Below, piece after piece: positions 17,611 to 26,586 of a DNA stretch of 40,300 bases; position 1 is the first letter of the stretch, and every line of letters starts with the position of its first letter. The position numbers were made by a program, and so were the translations under genes. The stretch spans positions 1-40,300 of the forward strand of contig JABANP010000483.1 in assembly GCA_013115135.1 (NCBI GenBank). Direction: 5' to 3'. The notes under the pieces are model-generated. The model did no database searches. It was not told the DNA's origin and was given only the letters and a program-made list of their open reading frames with translations. The DNA comes from Perkinsus olseni (Eukaryota > Perkinsozoa > Perkinsida > Perkinsidae).

Positions 17611-18270
17611 TCACCATCCCATCGCTGCAATCGAAGTGCCCCAAGACGCTGCCACTGTTGTCGTTGTTGTGCCCCACGGTATGAAGCCGAGAAAGTAATA
17701 CGGTACCTTAGTGGAAGGTAGGTGAGCGAATGTAATGGTAGCGTTCGACTCACAGTGACTGAGCACGCTCCTACACCAGCCCCGATGGCTCCACCAAGCC
17801 AGCTCAAAACCTTGGTGGATGCGGAGAGAGTCAATGCAACGTCCTTCAGGGCCTCTGAAGGGAGCTCGTGTTCCCCCCACGGGCTTGGCCAGGTAAGAAC
17901 TCACGCAGGAACAACCCGTTGGACATCCGTTTGCCATTTTCACAGTAGTACGCCCAGTGAAGGTCAGTATCTGGCGACGGGATGGCACCCGAGTGAGCGA
18001 ATGTTCGGCAGGAGTACCGAAACCGTTGGTCGAAGCATCGGGCGAGTTAGCAAGGCGAGCACGATCAACCACCGCGTGAACGTTGTCTGGTCGTGGTCGA
18101 CTGAGGACCCGGAAGGAGGGGCATACCAGCAACTGAAGGCTCCACTTGCTACTGGACAACAACCCTCGAACACCTTACAAACTGAGGACGATGCAGGTGA
18201 GGACGATCCTACACTTGGCGGTAGCATCGTATCCGATGACTTCTTGATCACTGACAGTTATACAGTCCAT
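17611..18270 (-). CDS. Unrecognised 143-aa membrane protein (5 exons)
   Basis: Exons 18179-18270, 18024-18100, 17905-17970, 17754-17854 and 17611-17706 join to exactly 144 codons; introns are 78, 53, 50 and 47 bp, GT-AG, with phases 2, 1, 1 and 0 all matching. The order is a short hydrophobic segment near residue 25 (RIVLTCIVLSF), a polar middle (ARLANSPDASTN, HWAYYCENGKRMSN), a Gly-rich hydrophobic segment (WLGGAIGAGVGACSV) and a C-terminal hydrophobic part beginning VPYYFLGFIPWG. Two membrane helices or a membrane hairpin are likely. I do not recognise the family. A small upstream exon instead of the ATG at 18268-18270 is possible, because TAACTGTCAG just after it could be an acceptor. The antisense frame at 17722-18501 is judged a shadow. 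Confidence 0.6.
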
Positions 18271-18743
18271 TCCTCTCTCATACCACATTTCCACCACCTC
18301 ACGTATATAACATGTCGACTCTCCGTCGTCACTGCCTTGAAGACGTCAATGTCAGATATCACAGCGTCAGGTGCGGCATTCCGTAAGGACTCAGGACTCC
18401 GTGTGCTGCAGCTGTTGCTGCTGTCCTCCTTGCCTCCTCCGGGCTTAGGTACGTACCCTACTATGTGTGACCCTCGTCGTTCACTCCACGCTACTATCTG
18501 AAAATTATACCAGCCGCTCATTATCGCCGCGGGTCGTTCATTCAACCCATTCTGAAACGCAGAATCGATTCTGGAACCGCATTCTACGTGAAAAAAATCT
18601 ATTCCATGATCGACTCTGAGTTTCAGATTCGGTCTACAGGACCGCAAGTGCTGATACTAAACCGAACCGAAGGGACCAGTGCCCCGACCTCCTTCCTGCA
18701 CTACTCAGCCCAACAACGATACTCACAGATGGCAACTTCCCTA

Positions 18744-19317
18744 TCAGACCACCACGTGCCAGCTCATCACCTTCAAGGCCTCATATTCCGCCCTCACTAG
18801 ACACTCTCCCACAGCCGGTATGGCTACACTGACAGCCTCGCAGACTCTCCTGGACAGTCGTTTGGTGTACAATCTGGCCTCACCCTGAGTAAGGTCAATG
18901 AGCGTCATTCGTGCTGCCTCCACCCACCCTAGCGAGGTCTTCCGGCGTGCCGTGTTTGGAGATCGGCGGCGCAATTTGTGTGAATCGAGCCAGGGCAACG
19001 TGCATAGGGCAGTCCTCAAAACGCATGAAACTGCGAAAGAATGCAAGCCCACACGCAGGACAGGGCAGAGGAGAGAGAGCGCGATGCCGACGACGATGAG
19101 CCTTCGCAGTCAATCTTGCGCATCGCTCCGCTGTCACAGCGAAATTTGTCCCGCGTTGCGCGGGTCGGCAGGCAGCGACGGTAGAGTGTGAGAGAGGAGT
19201 AGTGCTGTGTCGCAAGCGCTGCCGAGATGGATCCGCGAGAGAACCGAATCCGGAACAAGCCACCAAATCACTAGTCTCAAATGCCAACCGATCACTAGTG
19301 GAACTCAATCCGTGCAT
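18744..19317 (-). CDS. Hypothetical 176-aa protein with a CxxC...CxxH motif (2 exons)
   Basis: Exons 18928-19317 and 18744-18884 join through a 43-bp GT-AG intron in the same frame. The first exon contains PCPACGLAFF and, about 15 residues later, EDCPMHVALARF, which looks like a C2-CH zinc-binding motif. A basic HRRRHR stretch precedes it. The second exon (YTKRLSRRVCEAVSVAIP, VRAEYEALKVMSWHVVV) is helix-like. No known family is recognised. The N-terminal ~80 residues are of doubtful composition, so translation may start further in. Confidence 0.4.
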
Positions 19318-20630
19318 CACAATCGGAAGTCATACGTTGAGCGATAGTAGCCTAGGTCCTAAGAGTAGTGGCTCAAATGACTAGTAATCACCTCAAATAG
19401 TCACTAGTACTAAGTCTATTGCAGACAATAAGTAGTCCACCGTAGGAACACTAGCAGTTCTCTCCAACCGACTAGTGGAACCAACGAACGTCGAACCAAC
19501 GGACCAACTGTGAACCAACTTCTATCCAACTTCGGTCCAACTTCGATCCAACTTCGATCCAACTTCGATCCAACTTCTAGTACAAAAAGGGCGAGTAGTT
19601 CAACCAGACCGTTTCAGAAATCTAGTCGTTTCAACTAGTCCAAGGTTTGCGCCTAGTCTGGGCGCACGCGACTTTCCGCTACCTTTGGAAAGCCGCGCAT
19701 TGGCCACGTACTAGTCGTTGGAGTAGTACCCATAGACCGTTAACGACTAGTCTCCTCAAGTAGTCTTAATGAGCTCTCAAAGAAGTAAAAACAACAATAA
19801 TAAATAGTTAATAACAATCATCTGCGCGGTCGCGGGGTGAGCCTTGCAGGAAAAACGCAGAATAGACGTCGACCCCGCGTATTGGAGGAGCGAAGGTGGG
19901 GAAGTGACCGCTGCTGGCAACGCCTGAATCCTCAATGGAGAGAGAGTTCACGTCCATCTATGAACCCAACATCACAGTCGTTAATACCAATACTTCTATA
20001 GCTATCTATAGCTACTCACGTGCACTAGTCGTAGCAGAGGCATAGCAGACCAGAGCTAGTACGTACGATCCACAACCACAATACGTAGCAACAGTACGAA
20101 CCACAGTTGTAACAGTACAGTAGCAGTGATAGAAATTCAGCCTCTGCGTGGCCGTTACGGATACGTTGAAACCGTCGGATACGTCGGGCGAAGATACTAA
20201 TCTTGCGCACTCGTCGTTCCTTGGCTCACGTTAACCGCGGTGACCGCGCATTGGCCACGGGAAAGAAGTCAAAGATCAAAAAGTCCACTTAGTCGTCATA
20301 TCATCATCTTAGTCGTCTCATCATTCTCGTCGTCGAAAACCAAAGCTACTTGGAGTCGTCCTCGTCGCAGTCATGGTAGTACACACGTTGTTCGGCCTTC
20401 CTCAAAGCGTCGAGACGTACTAAGAACTGGAGGGAAAGACGTTAACCATCTCTAAGAGTAATAGAAAGACGTAACACTTGCGAGGAACGATGATCGCCCA
20501 GCGCAACTAAGGAATTGTCAAGAACGTGTAAGTGGGCAAGATGCTCCGCGTCACACGCTAGACAATGTCTACGAGAGCCTCAATAACGATCTGACGTTAG
20601 AGCATACGACTACGTCACTGTGGCTACAAT
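19318..20630. other. 3' flank of BEL-A: ACTAGT-rich, possible 3' LTR
   Basis: This 1.3-kb region lies downstream of the BEL-A stop (minus sense) and codes for nothing recognisable. ACTAGT and CTAGTC words are unusually frequent at 19270-19770. A 16-bp word CCGCGCATTGGCCACG is present at 19693-19708 and 20244-20259. On the minus strand a purine-rich GGGGCGCC followed by TGTAGCCACAGTG (about 20648 to 20615) is a plausible end of the internal region and start of a 3' LTR. No matching sequence is found upstream of either BEL element, so LTR status is unproven. Confidence 0.3.
19524..19577. repeat. 11-bp tandem repeat, about five copies
   Basis: TCCAACTTCGA is repeated head to tail about five times with one or two changes. 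The period is close to one helical turn. Related AACCAAC words extend the motif upstream to about 19480. Confidence 0.8.
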
Positions 20631-20680
20631 CGGCGCCCCTAAGGCCATAGAAATAACCCTGGGGCCCGCGAGGGCTAGCG

Positions 20681-23600
20681 CTACTGCATGTAGTCGTCAA
20701 TGTAAGCGAGTAGCTCACGTAGATCCTTACCTCTCGCTCTTGTAAGTGATCGGTTGGACGGTCTCACGTAGATGATGTTGTCGATATTGACGTGTAGTTG
20801 GCCCTTGGTCTCATTGTCTTCCGCCCTAGTCAGTACTCCTTCTTGTATCACGTCCATGGGTTGCAAGACCGCTCGTCCTTGGTCGTCGTGGTTGATAACG
20901 CGAGCCAACCCCGTGTAGTCAGCGTCGACCAGTACGACTAGAGAGCCGTTCATGGGGGCGGTATTGACGAACTTACCATATGTATGACGGGTAGAAGTGC
21001 CAAGGGACTCGCGAAGTTCCTCGAGTCGTGTGGTGAAGCTCCTCGTAGACGTGCTGGATCGCCTCGATCTCGTAGTCGCCCTTGAAGTAGTCGGTACGCT
21101 ACCAGTAGTAGTGGAAAGCCGTTCTTCTTCATCAGTCGCTCTACTCGATGGGGTCATGAACGTCTCAGGAGGTTCGCCGTTGTCGTCACCGTTCTCCTCC
21201 GCATCAGGTACTCCGGGGCTAAGTCGTTGTCGATCTCCATCAGTCTCCTCGTCAGCAGCCAAGTCAACCGTGTCTTCAACATGAGGTTCACTGACGTTTC
21301 TTGACGGCGTTGTGGTCAACCCATCTCCAACCTTAGAATCGCCTCTACCAGTGGACTGTTCAATTAGTCGTCCAGAATTGCGACCTTCGTCCACGACGGA
21401 CGCGTCCTGAGGAATCATAGCTCCACGTCCAGAAATAATAGAGTCGTTGCTCTGAATGTCGTCGTCCATGACGTCTGGTATGACAGCCTCTTGGCATCCT
21501 TGTTGGTGAATACCGTTTTCGATGACATCCGGTATGACGTCTTCCTCATCACCTCGTTGGTGGATGATGTCGTCGAGTTGGCCGTCCTCATGGTCATCTG
21601 GTTGAGCTGGTGGCCAGACTGCCTTGCTCATCGCAGTGTCATACCGTTGACGTCGCATTAACTCCAAGTCGTTGTTGAGGTCGATGCCCATACTCTTGAT
21701 GGTGCCGTCAGAGTCCACGAAGACGCGTGTACCCTTGGTGTAGTACTTGTAGATGACGTCATGCAGACCGGAGGCGTAGTAGACGTTCTTCAGAGGATAA
21801 GTCTGGGGTTCGCCGTAGCCCACAGGGACGTGGACCTCAGTCATATCGTCGTTGCTGTTGACACCTCCGATGCCTGGCAGGATAATGCCTGGCGTGACTT
21901 CCACGACAGAGGAACCACGTAGCTTGGTGATTGTGGATGGTCCTGACCATGACGTTTCCAGATGCCCTCCGAGTTGTACGTCTCCAGCCTTAGTAGTGAA
22001 CACGACGTCGTAGACCTTGGGAATGTAGCTGCCCTCTCGTTCACGTGCATACCGTTCAAGCAGTCGCTCTTGCTTCAGTCTCCAGTAGTCAAGGTAGTCG
22101 TTGAGGGTAGAGGACGTGCGTTGCTTGACAGCGTCGGCCATAGGGATAGCCTCCCGAAGAGTCTTGATAATGTCAACGTCGGTATGCTTTAGACGTAGGG
22201 ATTCCCAGTCGACGAGCTCAGACAGGCCTTCTTGGTCGCCTGGTAATCGTCCCTTGTAGACGTAGTGCAGCTCTGCTGGGCTAGCATTTGCCCAACCACG
22301 TGGCGTGGTATTATAGGCCCGTACAGAGAGTAGGTAGTCGTTGATGAAGGTGTCGTCCACGTTAGACCTCTCAGTCGTATGTCGAGACTCTCTGACGGCC
22401 TTCACGACGTCCACCATGTCCTTGTGAGATCGTTCCCAGAAGGACAAGTACTGGCCATAGCCGGGGAGGACGTAGTGCTTGGTACCATGCCGTTGTAGAA
22501 CTCGGCGGACGTTCCTTGTTATAAGGCTAGTGGTATCGTGATCTGATAGCACCACTGATGGTGAGCCGTGCTCGCAGAAGATACCGTGTAGTCCGTCGGC
22601 AATGCTCTTGGACTTAGAGTCGTGGAGAGGACGTGCTGCGGTGAACCCACTCACGTAATCTTGAACTAGTAGAACGTAGTGAGCTTCACCTTGACCTGGC
22701 GTAGCCCGAGGGGCCTTGCCATAGGGGCCTGTGACGTCAACCCCTACCACTTGCCAGAGCCCAGTAGTGAGCAAGTCTTGAACGTGGTTGGTGACGTAGT
22801 TGAACTGCCTAGTCGCACGTGCCTTGATACAGGACGTGCAGGTCTTCAGAGTGGACTGCACCAACCGAGTCATCTTCTTACAGTAGAGTCTTCGTTGTAG
22901 TAGATTACACACCCGACGTGCTCCTAGATGTAAATGTTTGTAGTGGTAAATGACGGCCAAGACTTTGATCAAGGCTGACGTATAGGAGTTGTTGCCGAGG
23001 TAGATCACACCATTGACATCTTCTTCCACCTTGCGGAGTCGTTCAGGGCTCGGGTGTCGTCGTACTAGGCCGTCCTCGTCGACATAGCAGATACGTGCTA
23101 GTCGTCTAAGCTTGCCGTTCTTGGCACCCAATACCTTGAGAGTGACTCGCTCAAGCAAGAGGTTCTTAAAGTCGGTCAAGTCATCGTCCAACTCTTGGGC
23201 ACGTCGTAGACATGCAGTGAGGCAACGTTCATAACGACCATCTTGCTGCAGTTCTTGGTCAACATCCTCAACCGGTCGTGCATACCGCTCGAGTAGTCGT
23301 AGGTCGTCTTGTTCCTCGACGGATAAGTTCTCGTAGTTAGGGAGATCTATACCGTCGTCATTAAGCATCATGACCGTTGCCCTGAGGTTGGTTGTGGCGT
23401 TAGCCACGGGAACGTTAGTGACTTTTTCAGAGTTGGTAGTTGTCGTCTCCTCCCGTTGAGTTTGTTGGTTAGTGGCGTTAGCCACGGGAACGTTAGTGAC
23501 AGGGTCGGAGTTAGTCGTAGCCTTCTCGTCCGGTTGATCAAGTTGATTAGTGGCGTTAGCCACGGGAATGTTAGTAGCCGATGGAGAAGGCCTTATGTCG

Positions 23601-25252
23601 TTGTTGTCGCCAAAGTCGTCTTCCAACTCTTCGTCACTAACTTCTCGGTAGTCGTAGACAACCTCACTGACCGACATCGCCTTGTAGACGGAGGCACCGT
23701 CTAAGCCTGTGCCGTTGAACTTAGCACGAGAGATGGCGTCAGCGTAGTTCAACTCCGAGGGGATGTGCTTAATGATGACGTCAAGTTGTTGACACATCTG
23801 TCGAATCTCCTTGAGGCGACGTCTTTCCACTATGGGAAGCTTCTTGTCGCGGCTTGGACGACGTAAGCGATAGACGGTGACCTCACTATCGCATAGGAGG
23901 GTTACTTGACGTGCTGGGAGTTGTGGTACCAATGGCTCCAATGGGGATTGATGAGGACGTAGTTGTGTCTTGACAGGGAGGTAGGCGGACGTGGATCGGA
24001 TCCATAGAAGAGCACGGTATAAGGCGACCAGCTCCTTACGTGGAATACTCCACTTAGACTGAGTTAGCGGGAATACACCACCACGTGCCATCACCCTAGT
24101 CGTAGTGTTCTCACCGTTGATGCAACGTACGTCAACCCCCCAACATTCACCGGAGGCATCAGAGGATACCAATAAGGGGTAATTCTCCAAGTCGATATAC
24201 CTCTCAAACCCGACGGTGGTAGTAACGTCGGAGCACAGAGTAACCCAGCCTCTGATACGTCGTACCAGATCGTCGGACAAGACGTCGTCCCAACTCTTGT
24301 AGTTGTTGCAGATCTCTCTCCATAGCAAGCGTCCTTGTAGGTCTAGTTCAACGTAAAGCCCCAGGGGGTCGTAGAGTGATGCCAGAGCAGCACAAGCCTG
24401 TAGTTTAGTGACTCTACCTTCGGGGACGTGTCCGGAGTAGACCGCGTGGAACTTATCTTGGCTTAGTCGTAGAACGTAGCCAAGGACTGACTTCTTCAAG
24501 TCGTGGTTGTCTTCACTGACGAGCCAGTTGCAGAAGTTCTTGACAGAATCAGACTTGAAGCCATGTCCACCGAAGACGTACGAGCCAAAGTCGTACGACT
24601 CACAGGCTCCTTCCTTAGTCCTTGCGCCGAAGAAGAGGTCATCGACGTACTTGAGCAAGAACATACGTAAGGGGATCTTGGGACCACGTAAGATATACCC
24701 GACACCAGTCGCAGATGGCCTGAGTAAGGCTCTCTCGACTTGCGTGTACGAGAGACGTGGAGGCTCTGCAGTCGTCAAGTTTTCTCTGGGGGCCGTCAGG
24801 TTGTCCTTAGCTGTCTGGACTAAGCCGTTGATCTCGGTGACTACGTCGTGAGTACAGGCTTCCAGCATACATGGGGCGTTGTTACTGCCGAAGGCAATAC
24901 TAGACCACAAGACGGTGTAGTTGCCGATACACGTGTAGCTGGAGTAGCCGACGTCGTAGAGCGACGCTTTCATCTGACAGAACGCTTTTGAGACGTCTGC
25001 CGAGATGAAGTACCGGAAGCTCCGTAGTTGTAGTAGAACACCTTGTAAGTCGTTCTGGGACTTCCCACCACGTGCAGCAAACTGGTTCAACTTGCGGAAG
25101 TCCAGGACTATACGACACGGTGTCGTTGGGTGATGGTCTCGGAACACCATGTGGGAAGGCGTAAAGTGGTACGGTTTAATAACCACAGTGCCTTCTAACT
25201 TAGAAGTTCTAAGGCCGTACCACGTGTCATGGCGTCCCAGGCATCTTGACAC
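20681..25252 (-). CDS. BEL-A RT-RNase H-integrase polyprotein with long C-terminal extension
   Basis: The frame has 1523 codons and no internal stop. It begins within the RT: ISADVSKAFCQMKA is RT motif A, and YVDDLFFG at about residue 200 the catalytic YVDD. RNase H follows (SSDASGECWGVD at ~364; LCDSEVTVYRL; LNYADAISRA). A linker with three VPVANATN repeats leads to the integrase: an HHCC finger near 775 (HYKHLHLG, CTSCIKAR), then a DD35E core with Asp in GVDVTGPY, Asp in LSDHDTTS after 64 residues and Glu in FWERSHKD after 35. Another ~400 residues follow: an acidic/Ser-rich stretch with IPDV repeats and a final ~130-residue segment that looks folded. All catalytic residues are present. The native start is in the protease frame, not at the first Met. 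Confidence 0.93.
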   Translation of the reverse strand: MSRCLGRHDTWYGLRTSKLEGTVVIKPYHFTPSHMVFRDHHPTTPCRIVLDFRKLNQFAARGGKSQNDLQGVLLQLRSFRYFISADVSKAFCQMKASLYDVGYSSYTCIGNYTVLWSSIAFGSNNAPCMLEACTHDVVTEINGLVQTAKDNLTAPRENLTTAEPPRLSYTQVERALLRPSATGVGYILRGPKIPLRMFLLKYVDDLFFGARTKEGACESYDFGSYVFGGHGFKSDSVKNFCNWLVSEDNHDLKKSVLGYVLRLSQDKFHAVYSGHVPEGRVTKLQACAALASLYDPLGLYVELDLQGRLLWREICNNYKSWDDVLSDDLVRRIRGWVTLCSDVTTTVGFERYIDLENYPLLVSSDASGECWGVDVRCINGENTTTRVMARGGVFPLTQSKWSIPRKELVALYRALLWIRSTSAYLPVKTQLRPHQSPLEPLVPQLPARQVTLLCDSEVTVYRLRRPSRDKKLPIVERRRLKEIRQMCQQLDVIIKHIPSELNYADAISRAKFNGTGLDGASVYKAMSVSEVVYDYREVSDEELEDDFGDNNDIRPSPSATNIPVANATNQLDQPDEKATTNSDPVTNVPVANATNQQTQREETTTTNSEKVTNVPVANATTNLRATVMMLNDDGIDLPNYENLSVEEQDDLRLLERYARPVEDVDQELQQDGRYERCLTACLRRAQELDDDLTDFKNLLLERVTLKVLGAKNGKLRRLARICYVDEDGLVRRHPSPERLRKVEEDVNGVIYLGNNSYTSALIKVLAVIYHYKHLHLGARRVCNLLQRRLYCKKMTRLVQSTLKTCTSCIKARATRQFNYVTNHVQDLLTTGLWQVVGVDVTGPYGKAPRATPGQGEAHYVLLVQDYVSGFTAARPLHDSKSKSIADGLHGIFCEHGSPSVVLSDHDTTSLITRNVRRVLQRHGTKHYVLPGYGQYLSFWERSHKDMVDVVKAVRESRHTTERSNVDDTFINDYLLSVRAYNTTPRGWANASPAELHYVYKGRLPGDQEGLSELVDWESLRLKHTDVDIIKTLREAIPMADAVKQRTSSTLNDYLDYWRLKQERLLERYAREREGSYIPKVYDVVFTTKAGDVQLGGHLETSWSGPSTITKLRGSSVVEVTPGIILPGIGGVNSNDDMTEVHVPVGYGEPQTYPLKNVYYASGLHDVIYKYYTKGTRVFVDSDGTIKSMGIDLNNDLELMRRQRYDTAMSKAVWPPAQPDDHEDGQLDDIIHQRGDEEDVIPDVIENGIHQQGCQEAVIPDVMDDDIQSNDSIISGRGAMIPQDASVVDEGRNSGRLIEQSTGRGDSKVGDGLTTTPSRNVSEPHVEDTVDLAADEETDGDRQRLSPGVPDAEENGDDNGEPPETFMTPSSRATDEEERLSTTTGSVPTTSRATTRSRRSSTSTRSFTTRLEELRESLGTSTRHTYGKFVNTAPMNGSLVVLVDADYTGLARVINHDDQGRAVLQPMDVIQEGVLTRAEDNETKGQLHVNIDNIIYVRPSNRSLTRARGKDLRELLAYIDDYMQ

Positions 25253-26586
25253 TCGTTGAACGTAGGAATAGAGTGCCTACCACCGACGTTGTTGTCCTTG
25301 ACAATGACGCAGAATCCTCGCTCAACGTAGGCCTGTAGTGCAGCTTCAAAGGATTGGCGTTGATCTGGAGTAAGTCGTCTAACTGATGCTGCACCTCTCT
25401 CGGCCGCGTTCTTGAAGTTGAACGGAGGACGTTCGTCGTTGAGCCAGGGTACACGTACACAAGCTCTACCAAGGAGAGTTGAGTCGTCCTGTATCCACTG
25501 ACGGATAAGGACTTCCCAAGGAGGTAGGTTGTCGTCTGAGTGAACGTCGGCGTCTTCTTCTTCTTTCTCCATGATGTCATCAATTTTGTGGGGGGTCATG
25601 GAGTCCTTAGTGGTCGTAGTAGTTGGTGGGGTCGCCGCATAGTGGACGTAGTACTTAGTTGTAGGATCTTTCCCCGAGTGGTTACAGTCGGTCCGGCCCA
25701 AAAAGGAGTCTTGTGGGTAGATGTTGGCGTCGGAGCAGATGATGTCCTCCAGCATACCGTTGGGCAGAGTAGTAGTGTATTTATCCTGACGTAGGAATAG
25801 TTGATGAACGTGGTTTATCTTGTATGACGTCAGGATGTACTCTCTGTCACGGTCATCTGATAGTCCACCCTCTCCTGGTTGAGCAAATCTGACCATCTTC
25901 TCTGGTTCGTAGGGGGAGAAGTCGTGCTCGTCGTTAGTGATGACGTGCATACCCTCGGGGTTGATCTGGATGGTCGTCTTCAGTTTGCCAAGTGTAGGAC
26001 AACCAAGCAGCACGGGGACGGACAAGTCGTCAGTGATGACAATAAATTCGTCGTCGATAGCGATCTTGTCAGTCGACACCGTCAGTCGAGCCGTGCCATT
26101 CACCTGTAAGGCACCACCGTCGGCCACAGCGATGTGGCGAGTGATAGAGCTCGTAACTATAGCGTCAGGGGCCTGGCGACGTAAGGCAGACTCGGTGATA
26201 AGTGAGACCTCGGCGCCAGTGTCAAAGAGAGCCGGGGTGACGGTACCTTCAACCTTGACGTTACCGATGACCATCATCATAGGAGCAGAATAGCTAGTCG
26301 TCTGAAGTCTGGGAGAAGTAGTAGTGGTATGGACATGTCGTGGTTGTTGAACTTGACCACGACCAGCGTCGATTATCATGTCGACGGAACTCGTTAGCCT
26401 TGGGGTTGGTGTTCGTCTCGAGGAGCTCGACTTAGACTTGGAGTTCTTAGTCACATCGGTAACAGTGTAGTCTATCGCTCTTGATCCTGCACGCGTCTGC
26501 CGTATGACGTGGGTTACCACATATACGACAACGCGTCGCGAGATCAGCGGGTTGGTCTTGGGAGCACTCCTTTGCCGAATGTCCAC
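25195..26586 (-). CDS. BEL-A aspartic protease frame and RT N-terminal part
   Basis: This 463-codon frame overlaps the end of Gag by 140 bp in a +1 frame; translation of the useful part would start near 26446. The retroviral-type aspartic protease is marked by ALFDTGAEVSLI, with Asp-Thr-Gly as the active site, and VLLGCPTLGKL as the second-strand motif. The C-terminal third (PPWEVLIRQW, GFCVIV, CQDAWDAMTRGT) aligns with the region between protease and RT in BEL-B. The frame stops at 25195, where BEL-B simply continues into its RT, because of a ~14-bp insertion near 25200-25215. Confidence 0.8.
   Translation of the reverse strand: MDIRQRSAPKTNPLISRRVVVYVVTHVIRQTRAGSRAIDYTVTDVTKNSKSKSSSSRRTPTPRLTSSVDMIIDAGRGQVQQPRHVHTTTTSPRLQTTSYSAPMMMVIGNVKVEGTVTPALFDTGAEVSLITESALRRQAPDAIVTSSITRHIAVADGGALQVNGTARLTVSTDKIAIDDEFIVITDDLSVPVLLGCPTLGKLKTTIQINPEGMHVITNDEHDFSPYEPEKMVRFAQPGEGGLSDDRDREYILTSYKINHVHQLFLRQDKYTTTLPNGMLEDIICSDANIYPQDSFLGRTDCNHSGKDPTTKYYVHYAATPPTTTTTKDSMTPHKIDDIMEKEEEDADVHSDDNLPPWEVLIRQWIQDDSTLLGRACVRVPWLNDERPPFNFKNAAERGAASVRRLTPDQRQSFEAALQAYVERGFCVIVKDNNVGGRHSIPTFNECQDAWDAMTRGTALELLS

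Noticed and set aside
17722..18501. 259-codon plus-strand ORF
   Set aside because: It is antisense to a five-exon minus-strand gene whose intron phases and stop are fully consistent; its own product has low complexity and no domain.
18258..18647. 129-codon minus ORF between two minus genes
   Set aside because: No domain, overlaps the start of the 143-aa membrane protein gene; could at most contain an upstream exon, which I cannot prove.
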